A stretch of DNA of 20,142 bases. Origin: Holophagaceae bacterium. Lineage in GTDB: Bacteria; Acidobacteriota; Holophagae; Holophagales; Holophagaceae. Of the stretch, positions 13,523 to 20,142 are shown one piece after another (the first letter of the stretch is position 1; each line of letters opens with the position of its first letter). The stretch spans positions 1-20,142 of the forward strand of contig JANXQX010000206.1 of assembly GCA_025353305.1 (NCBI GenBank), in the 5' to 3' direction. Both the position numbers and the translations under genes were made by a program. A model generated the notes under the pieces. The model was not told the DNA's origin. It did not search any database and worked only from the letters and a program-made list of their open reading frames with translations.

Positions 13523-14995
13523 TCAGCTCATGATCCAATCCAAAAGGAACCGAGGGCCCTCTCCAGACGCGCCTTGGGGGCGGAAGTCCCGTTCTTTGGT
13601 CGACCAGCCGCCGCTCAGGTCCACATGGGCCCAGGAGGCATGGTCCACGAATTCAGACAGGAACAGCCCGGCGGTGATGGACCCCCCCCATCGGATCCCC
13701 GTGATGTTCTTGATATCGGCCAGGGAACTGCGGAGCAGCTCCCGGTATTCCTCCACCAGGGGGAGCTGCCAAAGGTGCTCGCCCGTGGCGTTGCCACCGT
13801 CCAGCAGGCGTTCCACCAGCTTCTGATCGGTGCCCATGATGGCATTGACGCCATCGCCCATCGCGATGAGGGCCGCGCCCGTCAGTGTTGCCAGATCCAC
13901 GATGTGATCGGGTTTCATCTCCGAGGCCCAATTCAGCAGATCCGCGAGCACCAGCCGGCCTTCCGCATCGGTGTTCAGCACTTCGATGGTCTTTCCACTG
14001 CGGCTCCGCAGCACATCACCGGGTTTGTAGGCATTGCCTCCGGTCATGTTCTCCACAAGGCCCATGAGCCCCGTCACCTTTACCGGGGCTTCGAGCTGTG
14101 CGCAGGCCACGAGGGTGGCAAGGACGATGGCCGCACCGGTCATGTCGTCCTTCATGGTCTCCATGCTGCTGGCATCTTTGATCGACAGGCCGCCGGAATC
14201 GAAGCACACGCCCTTGCCCACCAGCACGATGTGTTTCCTGGCCTTCTCCTTCGGCGTGTAGTCCAGTTTCACGACGCGGGGCGGGCGGGCCGAGCCCCTG
14301 CCGACCCCGAGCACGCAGTTGAAATTGCCCTTCTCCAGCGCGGCAACATCCAGCACTTCGCAGTGGAGCTTGTGATGCTTGGCGAGCTTCACCGCTTCGG
14401 CGGCAAAGCTTTCCGGATACATATCAGCGGCAGGCGTGTTCGACATGTCACGAACGCGGTGGCAGGCCTCGACGCCAGCCTCGATCTGGCCCTGGCGGCG
14501 ACGGGCTTTGCGCGTGTCGTCGCCATTGGTGAAAATCTCGATGCTCTTGAATTTTTTTGACTCTGTCTTCTCGCCCTTGAAGGTCACCTGGTCGTAGTCG
14601 GCCAGGAGAATCCCTTCCAAAACCGACTCCTGAACCTCGTCGTGGCCAAGCACTGATGTAGCGGGTGCGACCACGCCGATGGAGGCCCAGTGCTTCTTGA
14701 TGGCATGACGGCCGGCGGTTCCCACGGCTTTTCGGATTTTGTTAAGGGTTAGGGCCTCTTCTTCACCCAGACCGACCAAAAGCATCCAGCGGCTGTCCTT
14801 CACGCCGTTGGGATGGTGGAGGGGCACCATCTCCATGAAATCCGCCTTGAAATCCCCTTCGTCCATGACCTGGCGCACCACCTTGCTGATGGCCAAGGGC
14901 AAGCGATGGCGCTCGCGGCCGGAGAACACTGGAACGATGAGCACATCACCGGCGAAATCTTTTCCCGGCTGGGAGCTGATATCAATGTTGGGCAT
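13523..14995 (-). CDS. pepA: Leucyl aminopeptidase (M17 family)
   Basis: A cytoplasmic metallo-aminopeptidase that removes N-terminal leucine and other residues from peptides. The 490-residue protein has the C-terminal M17 catalytic domain with all metal ligands: K261 and D266 (VGKGVCFDSGGLS), D284 (MKDDM), D343 and E345 (NTDAEGRLVLADLL, the family signature), and catalytic K273 and R347. Residues 1-150 form the variable N-terminal domain. Length is normal. The ATG at 14993-14995 has GGAG 5 bases upstream and gives a standard N-terminus; the frame extends upstream but without support. It is single-gene, with its own terminator, and diverges from pabB across 162 bases. The motif reads GVCFDSGG where ITFDSGG is more usual, a mild variation. 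Confidence 0.96.
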   Translation of the reverse strand: MPNIDISSQPGKDFAGDVLIVPVFSGRERHRLPLAISKVVRQVMDEGDFKADFMEMVPLHHPNGVKDSRWMLLVGLGEEEALTLNKIRKAVGTAGRHAIKKHWASIGVVAPATSVLGHDEVQESVLEGILLADYDQVTFKGEKTESKKFKSIEIFTNGDDTRKARRRQGQIEAGVEACHRVRDMSNTPAADMYPESFAAEAVKLAKHHKLHCEVLDVAALEKGNFNCVLGVGRGSARPPRVVKLDYTPKEKARKHIVLVGKGVCFDSGGLSIKDASSMETMKDDMTGAAIVLATLVACAQLEAPVKVTGLMGLVENMTGGNAYKPGDVLRSRSGKTIEVLNTDAEGRLVLADLLNWASEMKPDHIVDLATLTGAALIAMGDGVNAIMGTDQKLVERLLDGGNATGEHLWQLPLVEEYRELLRSSLADIKNITGIRWGGSITAGLFLSEFVDHASWAHVDLSGGWSTKERDFRPQGASGEGPRFLLDWIMS

Positions 14996-15125
14996 GGAGC
15001 CTCCTGGGACCTTCGAGGCTATCCTCAACTCTCCGCTCCAGAAAGTGATTTTTTTCACCTTTATCCCATTGAATGCTGTTTTGGAAATTTGACTTGCTCG
15101 ATAAGCCGGGTGATCAGCATTAGGG

Positions 15126-15147
15126 GCCCTGAATGCCCGGTCAGGGC
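15126..15147 (+). promoter_or_regulatory. Hairpin just upstream of pabB
   Basis: GCCCTGA (15126-15132) and TCAGGGC (15141-15147) form a perfect 7-bp stem with an 8-base loop, ending 10 bases before the chosen pabB ATG. It could be an operator or a leader hairpin that influences translation. Confidence 0.3.
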
Positions 15148-15157
15148 AAGATGGAGC

Positions 15158-16447
15158 ATGGCCCTTGCCCAGCGACTCAGCCCTTCCCACCGGGAGCCCC
15201 TCGCCCTGCCCCGCCCATGGCCCGCCTGCGCCCAAGGATTGCTGCGGGAAGGCGCCTCCTGGCTACGTGGATCCAGCTGGGATGGCGACCTGCTTGCCCT
15301 GCCGGGCGGCCCGTCCCTGGAAAGCCGGTGGACTGGGCATGGCTGGATCACCACGCTGGACGGCCGCGAAGAAATAGGTCAGCCGGGCGACATCCTGGAA
15401 CGATCCACGGCCACTGGCCACCCATGGGTCGGCGCGCTTTCCTTCGAACTTGCCTCCAGCGAAGCGGGTCTCCCTCATCAGCCTCCCGAGGCGGGGGCAT
15501 TGGGCTTGGCCTGGCGGGGCGTGACGCAAGCACTTCATGTCGAAGGTGGAAAAGCTGAGCTTTGGAGTTGGGGAGAACCGCCCTTTTTTGACATCAAGGA
15601 AAGACTGGCCCAGGCCTGCTCCCTGGGGAGGGCGCAGCTGGGCACCCTCACTCCAAGGTGGAGTGAATCCACCCATCACGATGCCGTGGAAACCATCCGC
15701 GCAAGAATCCTCGATGGGGGGTTCTACGTCGCAAATTTGTGTGTGCCGTTTGATGGAGCCTGGTCCGGCGACTCTGAGACTTTTGCACTTTCCTGCTTCC
15801 GCCGCGCCGACCCGCCCTACGGCGCATTCCTCCCACTAAATGGCTTGACCCTGCTCTGCCTCAGCATGGAAAGGCTGATCAGCAAGTCAGGAACCATGCT
15901 CATCTCCGAGCCCATCAAAGGCAGCGCTCCCAGCACGGGCGATGCGTTCGCAGACGAACTCGCAGGCAAGGCCATGTGTCTGGACCCGAAAGAGCGCGCC
16001 GAGCACACCATGATCGTGGACCTTGTGCGCAATGATCTTGGCCGCGTGTCGGAACGCGGGTCCGTGCGGGTATCGGAGCTGATGGCATTGCACGCCTATC
16101 CAACCGTGCAGCACCTCGTGAGCCGCGTGGAAGCCAAGGCCCGCCCTGATGTGGGACTCGCTGGCATCCTGCGTTCCATGCTGCCCGGGGGCAGTGTCAC
16201 CGGCGCCCCGAAACACGCGGTATGCGCCCATATCGCCAGCGTTGAGGCCGCTCCCCGTGGGTTCTATTGCGGCGCCCTGGGCTGGATTCATCAAGGCGAT
16301 TTCGAATTGGCTCTGCCCATCCGAACCGCGCAAATCTTCGATGACCATCTGACCTATTGGGCCGGGGGCGGCATCACCCTGCGCAGCGTCGCATGCAAGG
16401 AGTGGCGGGAACTTCACTTGAAAACTCAAGCATTGAAGCCAGATTGA
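15158..16447 (+). CDS. pabB: Aminodeoxychorismate synthase component I (chorismate-binding enzyme)
   Basis: Converts chorismate and ammonia to 4-amino-4-deoxychorismate for folate synthesis, with a glutaminase partner (PabA) not in this window. The 429-residue protein has the chorismate-binding domain at about 170-425: PPYGAFL (219-225), the PIKG motif with K254 (ISEPIKGSAPS) that marks PabB, since TrpE has PIAG, then VDLVRNDLGRVSERGSVRV (287-305), MLPGGSVTGAPK (341-352) and LPIRTAQI (386-393). The first 150 residues are variable, as usual. The start is uncertain: ATG 15158 has GGAG only one base upstream, too close to be ideal. An in-frame GTG at 15110 has no clear site either. The divergent neighbour is pepA. 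Confidence 0.88.
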   Translation: MALAQRLSPSHREPLALPRPWPACAQGLLREGASWLRGSSWDGDLLALPGGPSLESRWTGHGWITTLDGREEIGQPGDILERSTATGHPWVGALSFELASSEAGLPHQPPEAGALGLAWRGVTQALHVEGGKAELWSWGEPPFFDIKERLAQACSLGRAQLGTLTPRWSESTHHDAVETIRARILDGGFYVANLCVPFDGAWSGDSETFALSCFRRADPPYGAFLPLNGLTLLCLSMERLISKSGTMLISEPIKGSAPSTGDAFADELAGKAMCLDPKERAEHTMIVDLVRNDLGRVSERGSVRVSELMALHAYPTVQHLVSRVEAKARPDVGLAGILRSMLPGGSVTGAPKHAVCAHIASVEAAPRGFYCGALGWIHQGDFELALPIRTAQIFDDHLTYWAGGGITLRSVACKEWRELHLKTQALKPD

Positions 16448-16456
16448 TTGGCGTTG

Positions 16457-16530
16457 GGCTGTGGGTGGTAGGCGCTAGGTTTTTGGAGAAGCAAGCGCCA
16501 GTCAGCTACAAGTCCCTGCAGCCCACAGCC
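16457..16530. terminator. Nested hairpin between convergent pabB and HNH genes
   Basis: GGCTGTGGG (16457-16465) pairs perfectly with CCCACAGCC (16522-16530), and inside it GGCGCT (16471-16476) pairs with AGCGCC (16494-16499). TAATTTTA follows on the plus strand, giving a short T-run for pabB; the HNH stop is 5 bases beyond. It carries an inverted AGGCTGTGGGC copy (16521-16531), the repeat seen at 5916 and 12286. Confidence 0.55.
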
Positions 16531-16535
16531 TAATT

Positions 16536-17042
16536 TTACGCCGCTGAGGCTTCCTTGATGATTTCCTCAAAGCGCTCGAACAGGTGGGCGCGCGGCCCCT
16601 TTGGAATCTTTTTCAGGATCATGCCCGCCTGCTCCGGCGTACGGCCGCCCTTCTTCTGATTGCAGGTCAGGCAGCAGGCCACGAGATTCTGCCAGGTGGT
16701 CTGGCCGCCCTGGCAGAGCGGAATCACATGATCCACGGTGGTCGCCTTGTGTGGGCAGCCCTGGTACATGCAGGTGTGGTGGTCCCGTTTCATGACGCGG
16801 CGTTCGAGGCGGCCCATGAGCAGCTTGGACTCCGAACAGGCCGAAGCATGGGGGAAAATCACCAGCATGAAGGAAGTCTTGAACTCCAGATTCCGTTCGA
16901 AGGTGGCGGGCATCAGCACGAAAGCCCTGCCCCCGGCCACGGCGCGGATGGCCTTGCGGCGGGTCATTTCCTGCATCGGGACATAGTTCTGGTCCACGGC
17001 GATCACGTCGCCCGCCCATGAACGTTCCCTGCGGATTGACAT
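16536..17042 (-). CDS. HNH endonuclease family protein
   Basis: A 168-residue protein with a C-terminal HNH nuclease domain: C91 and C96 (TCMYQGC), D104-H105 (TTVDHVIPLCQGG), N119 (NLVACC), C124 and C127 (CLTCNQKKGGRTPEQAGM). The cysteine pairs bind structural zinc; H105 is the general base and N119/N128 surround the metal site. The N-terminal part (VIAVDQNYVPMQEMTRRKAI) is typical of the widespread solo HNH proteins of unclear role found in many bacteria; these are not linked to restriction or introns here. No methylase or toxin partner is adjacent. The ATG has only a weak GGAA upstream, and an 8-bp inverted repeat (17051-17082) surrounds that site. Confidence 0.88.
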   Translation of the reverse strand: MSIRRERSWAGDVIAVDQNYVPMQEMTRRKAIRAVAGGRAFVLMPATFERNLEFKTSFMLVIFPHASACSESKLLMGRLERRVMKRDHHTCMYQGCPHKATTVDHVIPLCQGGQTTWQNLVACCLTCNQKKGGRTPEQAGMILKKIPKGPRAHLFERFEEIIKEASAA

Positions 17043-17050
17043 CTTGGTTT

Positions 17051-17082
17051 CCAGAATGAATGAAGCGGTTAAGCCATTCTGG
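17051..17082 (-). promoter_or_regulatory. Inverted repeat over the HNH gene leader
   Basis: CCAGAATG (17051-17058) and CATTCTGG (17075-17082) are perfect 8-bp inverted copies, 16 bases apart. The arm nearest the gene runs into the GGAA ribosome-binding site (8 bases before the ATG), so a hairpin could hide it; alternatively this is an operator. Confidence 0.4.
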
Positions 17083-17137
17083 GAGCATTTTCGCCTAATG
17101 CCCGTGTTATTAACAAAAGAAATTCAGATATTCCGGG

Positions 17138-18463
17138 TCAGACATCGTCATCCAGGTAGCCCAGGGTCTCCTGGGCCTCGGCTTCGGGGAGGGACTGGAC
17201 CTTGGTCAGCTTGCTTCCCATGATCCGGTTGCGGTCACTCACGGCCCCCAACTTGGTCTTGGCCTCGTCCAGTTTCCTGTCCACGGCTTCCAGGGCCTCT
17301 CCGAACTTGCCGAACTCGGTCTTGATGGCACCCAGGACCTTCCACACCTCGGAGCTCTGCTTGGTAATGGCCAGGGTCTTGAAGCCCACCTGCAGCGCAT
17401 TGAGAAAGGCTGTCAGCGTCGTCGGACCGACGATGGTCACTTTGCAATCCCTTTGCAGTTTTTCCAGGAGCCCCGGCCGGCGGAGGGCTTCGGCATAGAG
17501 TCCCTCGAAGGGCAGGAAGAGCAGCGCGAAATCCGTGGTGTCCGGGGGCGCCAGGTACTTATCGCGAATGTCCCGGGCCTGGCCCAGCAGCCGGTTCTCC
17601 AGGGCGCGGCCCGAGCTGTCCACGGTGGCCAGATCCCCGAGTTCATACGCCTCCATGAGCCGCTGGTAGTCCTCGATGGGAAATTTGGCGTCGATGGGCA
17701 GCCACACGGTCTTGCCCTCTTCAGGGCCGGGGAGCTTCACCGCGTACTCCACGATCTCGTTGGACCGGGGACGGACCTTCACGTTGGAGGCATATTGCGA
17801 AGGTGCCAGGAACTGCTCCAGCAGCGCGCCCAGCTGGGCCTCCCCCAGCACGCCGCGCGTTTTCACATTGGTGAGCGCGCGTTTGAGTCCACCCACATCG
17901 CTGGCGAGATTCTGCATGGCGCCGAGGCCCAGCTGGACCTGTTCCAGTCTTTCGGAAACCAGCTTGAAGCTTTCGCCCAGGCGCTTTTCCAGCGTGTCAT
18001 GAAGCTTCTCGTCGACGGTCTGCCGCATCTGCTCCAGCTTGGCTTCATTGCTTTTCTGGATGCCGTCCAGCTTAGCCTGAACCTGATCCTGGACCAGTTG
18101 AAGCTGGGTCCTCTGTTCCGTACGACCTTCCTTCAATGCGTTTTGGATGCCAAGATTCAAAGCCTCGAAGCGTTCAGAAAGTTGCTTCGCCTGATGAGCC
18201 AGGGCGGCTTCGCGCCCCACCGCCGCATCCCTTGATAGCTCAGCGGTGGCCTGCTGAAGCTCTGTGAAGGTCCGCTGCATGGGCGCCAGCTGAGTGGCCA
18301 CATCGGTTTGGATGTCGCGCCGCTGCTGCTTGAGTTCCTCGTCCAAGTGCCGATGCAAGGATTCCACATGGCGGCCTTCTTCGGCCTTCCCGTGCAGGGC
18401 GGCCCACACGGCCACCATGGCGGCGAGGAAAGCGAGGATCGAAAATACGGTGGCGAGGTTCAT
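17138..18463 (-). CDS. rmuC: DNA recombination protein RmuC
   Basis: RmuC-family proteins limit DNA inversions and are predicted nucleases or nuclease partners; the exact reaction is not settled. The 441-residue protein has an N-terminal membrane helix (4-22), a long coiled coil rich in Q, E, L and A (about 30-190), and the RmuC domain at about 190-400 (GVLGEAQLGALLEQFLAPSQ, VWLPIDAKFPIEDYQRLMEA, LFLPFEGLYAEAL and VGPTTLTAFLNALQVG). The four blocks match the family in order and the length is typical. The ATG at 18461-18463 lies 7 bases after the tsaE stop; no strong ribosome site is seen, so coupling to tsaE is likely. It is the last gene of the nnr-tsaE-rmuC operon. Confidence 0.94.
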   Translation of the reverse strand: MNLATVFSILAFLAAMVAVWAALHGKAEEGRHVESLHRHLDEELKQQRRDIQTDVATQLAPMQRTFTELQQATAELSRDAAVGREAALAHQAKQLSERFEALNLGIQNALKEGRTEQRTQLQLVQDQVQAKLDGIQKSNEAKLEQMRQTVDEKLHDTLEKRLGESFKLVSERLEQVQLGLGAMQNLASDVGGLKRALTNVKTRGVLGEAQLGALLEQFLAPSQYASNVKVRPRSNEIVEYAVKLPGPEEGKTVWLPIDAKFPIEDYQRLMEAYELGDLATVDSSGRALENRLLGQARDIRDKYLAPPDTTDFALLFLPFEGLYAEALRRPGLLEKLQRDCKVTIVGPTTLTAFLNALQVGFKTLAITKQSSEVWKVLGAIKTEFGKFGEALEAVDRKLDEAKTKLGAVSDRNRIMGSKLTKVQSLPEAEAQETLGYLDDDV

Positions 18464-18470
18464 GGATACA

Positions 18471-18905
18471 TCATGACGGTTCAGAAGCGTCAGGCATTGT
18501 CCATGAGGCCTGGCGCCCCTCTCCCAAGGTTTCCAGGCTCAGGGTCGCCACCCAGTCCGTGGGCCAGGGGCCTTTGCTGCCGGCCCACTCCACCACCAGA
18601 AAATCGTCGGCGGTCACCTGTTCTTCCAGCCCCAAAGTCCACGCACCGTTCTCCCCCAATCGATAGAGATCGAGATGAAACAATTTTCCGCGGGGCGTTT
18701 CGTAGCGATGCAGCACTGCATAGGTGGGTGACGCCACGTCATCGCCGCTGCTCCCCAATCCCACCGCGAAGCCCCGTGCCCACGTGGTCTTGCCCGCCCC
18801 AAGTTCGCCGCGAAGCAGCCAGGTCCCTCCCCTTGGCGTGAGCTGCGCCAATTCCTCGCCAAGCTTTTCCGTAGCGATATCGTCGCTCAGGTGCCGCGCC
18901 TTCAT
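18471..18905 (-). CDS. tsaE: tRNA threonylcarbamoyladenosine biosynthesis ATPase TsaE
   Basis: The ATPase that supports the TsaBD complex making t6A37 in tRNAs that read ANN codons. The 144-residue protein has the Walker A GELGAGKTT (33-41), SPTY (59-62), the HLDLYRL motif (77-83) with D79, and VVEWAGS (104-110) with E106-W107. Length and motif order fit the family. Its ATG overlaps the stop of the upstream nnr gene as ATGA (18902-18905), a common pairing in bacteria. TsaB, TsaC and TsaD are not in the window. Confidence 0.95.
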   Translation of the reverse strand: MKARHLSDDIATEKLGEELAQLTPRGGTWLLRGELGAGKTTWARGFAVGLGSSGDDVASPTYAVLHRYETPRGKLFHLDLYRLGENGAWTLGLEEQVTADDFLVVEWAGSKGPWPTDWVATLSLETLGEGRQASWTMPDASEPS

Positions 18906-20142
18906 GCGGGCCGCCCTGCGTACAGATCCCGCAGCAGTCTAGGCAGTTCTTCCGCCAGATCCCGTGGCAGGAGCGGCCCTGGACCCAGGCGGTCGGCGCA
19001 TTTGCCATGGAGCCAGGTGGCGTTGATGGCGGCGGCGCGGGGGCTGAGGCCCTGGGCCCGGAGACCCGCCACCATGCCCGCGAGGAAATCGCCAGTGCCA
19101 CCGGTGGCGAGACCCCAATGCCCGCTGTCGTTGATGTACAGATAACCATCTTCCGCCGTGATGCTTTGGGCGCCTTTGAGCAGCAGGACACCGGGTCCCC
19201 TTGCCACAGCCCAGGACTGGTTCAGCCTTGCCCGCGAAGTTTCGGCCGTGGGAAGGCGGAACAGCCGTGAAAATTCTCCCTGATGGGGCGTGATGATCGT
19301 GTCGGGCCGGGCCATCCAGATGGAACCTTCAGCGTTCTTCAAGGCGGAGGCGTCCAACACCAGGGGTCCTTTCCATTCAGGAATTTCACTGACTCCGCCG
19401 GGACCGACCAACAAGACATCGGTGTTCTCCGGAACCACGCCTTCCCAGGTGCGCACCATGGCCTCGGGCACCTGGCAGGCGATTTCCGCCCGCACGTCAG
19501 CATCGGTTAGTACCGTCACCAGTCCTGCTCCCGCCCGCAGTGCGCCCAGGGCCGCCAGCACCGCCGCCCCGCTCATGCCCAAGCTTCCGGCACGAATGGT
19601 CACCCGGCCCTTGTCCACCTTGTGGGCATTCCATGGGTGTGATCCTGGATGAATCTTGTTCACCAGCCAATGCCGCGGAACAATGCCGGGGGTTCTGGGG
19701 GCCGGATTGAAGTAGACGATGCCCAGGTCCACCACCGTGATCTCGCCACAGGCAGCGCGGGCTGGCATCAGGGTGTGACACAGCTTTCGATAGCCGAAGC
19801 AGGCGGTGCGGGTGGCATAGCTCTCCATGCAATCAGGATCATCCGGGTGGAGGCCTGATGGCTGGTCCAAGGCCAGGACCTCGCAGTGGCCCTTGCGATA
19901 ATTCCAATGGTCAGCCCACGCTTTGCCGACCCCAGACAAAGAGCGGTTGGCGCTCAGGCCAAACATGCCGTCGACGAACCATGCTGATTCGCGCAGGCGC
20001 GGCTCCGCCGATGGATCCGCCGTAAAGCCGACCTCACCCCCCGCAGCGAGCCACTGCTGGTGCTGGATCCCAGCGTCTCCGGTCCAGACCGGATCCGGCG
20101 AAAGGGCCCACACCCGAGCGTCCTGCCAGCGCGCCTGCAACA
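18902..20142 (-). CDS. nnr: Bifunctional NAD(P)H-hydrate repair enzyme (epimerase plus dehydratase), 5' end missing
   Basis: Repairs damaged NADHX and NADPHX: the N-terminal epimerase interconverts R and S forms and the C-terminal kinase-like domain dehydrates S-NAD(P)HX using ADP or ATP. About 413 codons are visible; roughly 100 residues of the epimerase are beyond the right edge. Epimerase: FVDGMFGLSANRSLSG, then VLALDQPSGLHPDD. Dehydratase: GSLGMSGAAVLAALGALRAG, PDTIITPHQGEFSRLF, LLLKGAQSITAEDGYLYIN, and the catalytic GGTGDFLAGMVAGLRAQG with its aspartate. The loop after VDGMFG lacks the usual GTGL, which may matter for epimerase activity. It overlaps tsaE by 4 bases. The TTG near the edge is probably not the real start. 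Confidence 0.9.
   Translation of the reverse strand, partial: LQARWQDARVWALSPDPVWTGDAGIQHQQWLAAGGEVGFTADPSAEPRLRESAWFVDGMFGLSANRSLSGVGKAWADHWNYRKGHCEVLALDQPSGLHPDDPDCMESYATRTACFGYRKLCHTLMPARAACGEITVVDLGIVYFNPAPRTPGIVPRHWLVNKIHPGSHPWNAHKVDKGRVTIRAGSLGMSGAAVLAALGALRAGAGLVTVLTDADVRAEIACQVPEAMVRTWEGVVPENTDVLLVGPGGVSEIPEWKGPLVLDASALKNAEGSIWMARPDTIITPHQGEFSRLFRLPTAETSRARLNQSWAVARGPGVLLLKGAQSITAEDGYLYINDSGHWGLATGGTGDFLAGMVAGLRAQGLSPRAAAINATWLHGKCADRLGPGPLLPRDLAEELPRLLRDLYAGRPA

Noticed and set aside
13463..14560. Open frame of 365 codons on the plus strand opposite pepA
   Set aside because: Histidine- and alanine-rich antisense translation; pepA carries every M17 ligand on the other strand.
15090..15120. 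TTGACT near 15090 as the -35 box of a pabB promoter
   Set aside because: No acceptable -10 hexamer is found at 16-18 bases, so no promoter is called.
17453..18235. Open frame of 260 codons on the plus strand opposite rmuC
   Set aside because: Antisense shadow of the coiled-coil region; no motif or ribosome site.

Overview
The window looks like the chromosome of a Gram-negative, GC-rich bacterium, probably an acidobacterium of the Holophaga/Geothrix type. This is inferred from overall gene character (a DUF4388/PATAN protein, TPR and zinc-ribbon membrane proteins, a secreted regulatory-domain/TPR protein, a CsgG-like protein, ExoIII and cyclophilin housekeeping genes, a solo HNH protein). No rRNA or other taxonomic marker is present, so the assignment is tentative. 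Most genes lie on the minus strand. I saw no tRNA, rRNA, CRISPR array, prophage or transposase gene.

Left part (1-4718, minus strand): the 5' end of an acyl-CoA dehydrogenase with an unusual leader containing two interleaved inverted repeats; thymidine kinase (tdk); a 317-bp non-coding element with 33-bp terminal inverted repeats that fills the whole gap between tdk and the next gene; then a two-gene unit of a DUF4388/PATAN protein with one membrane helix and a large TPR/zinc-ribbon polytopic membrane protein. A secreted regulatory-domain/TPR protein (4875-5894) diverges from this unit.

Middle part (5954-12287): a minus-strand operon metG, a small START-like protein, an ArsC/Spx-family protein and ExoIII, with two GTGA stop/start overlaps; a cyclophilin; and a divergent plus-strand operon of four genes (secreted protein, lipoprotein, adrenodoxin-type [2Fe-2S] ferredoxin, membrane-anchored alpha/beta hydrolase), two of whose junctions overlap by 4 bp.

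Right part (12346-20142): a minus-strand pair (HU/IHF-family protein, then a CsgG-like exported protein) bounded by two good intrinsic terminators; leucyl aminopeptidase (pepA); divergent pabB (folate pathway); an HNH endonuclease; and a minus-strand operon of bifunctional NAD(P)HX repair enzyme (truncated at the window edge), tsaE (tRNA t6A modification) and rmuC.

The most notable non-gene content is (1) the 317-bp terminal-inverted-repeat element at 1203-1519, which can fold as one closed multi-hairpin structure, and (2) two families of short degenerate intergenic repeats that form hairpins: a GAGGTACGAGG type in same-direction gaps and an AGGCTGTGGGC type in every one of three convergent gaps.
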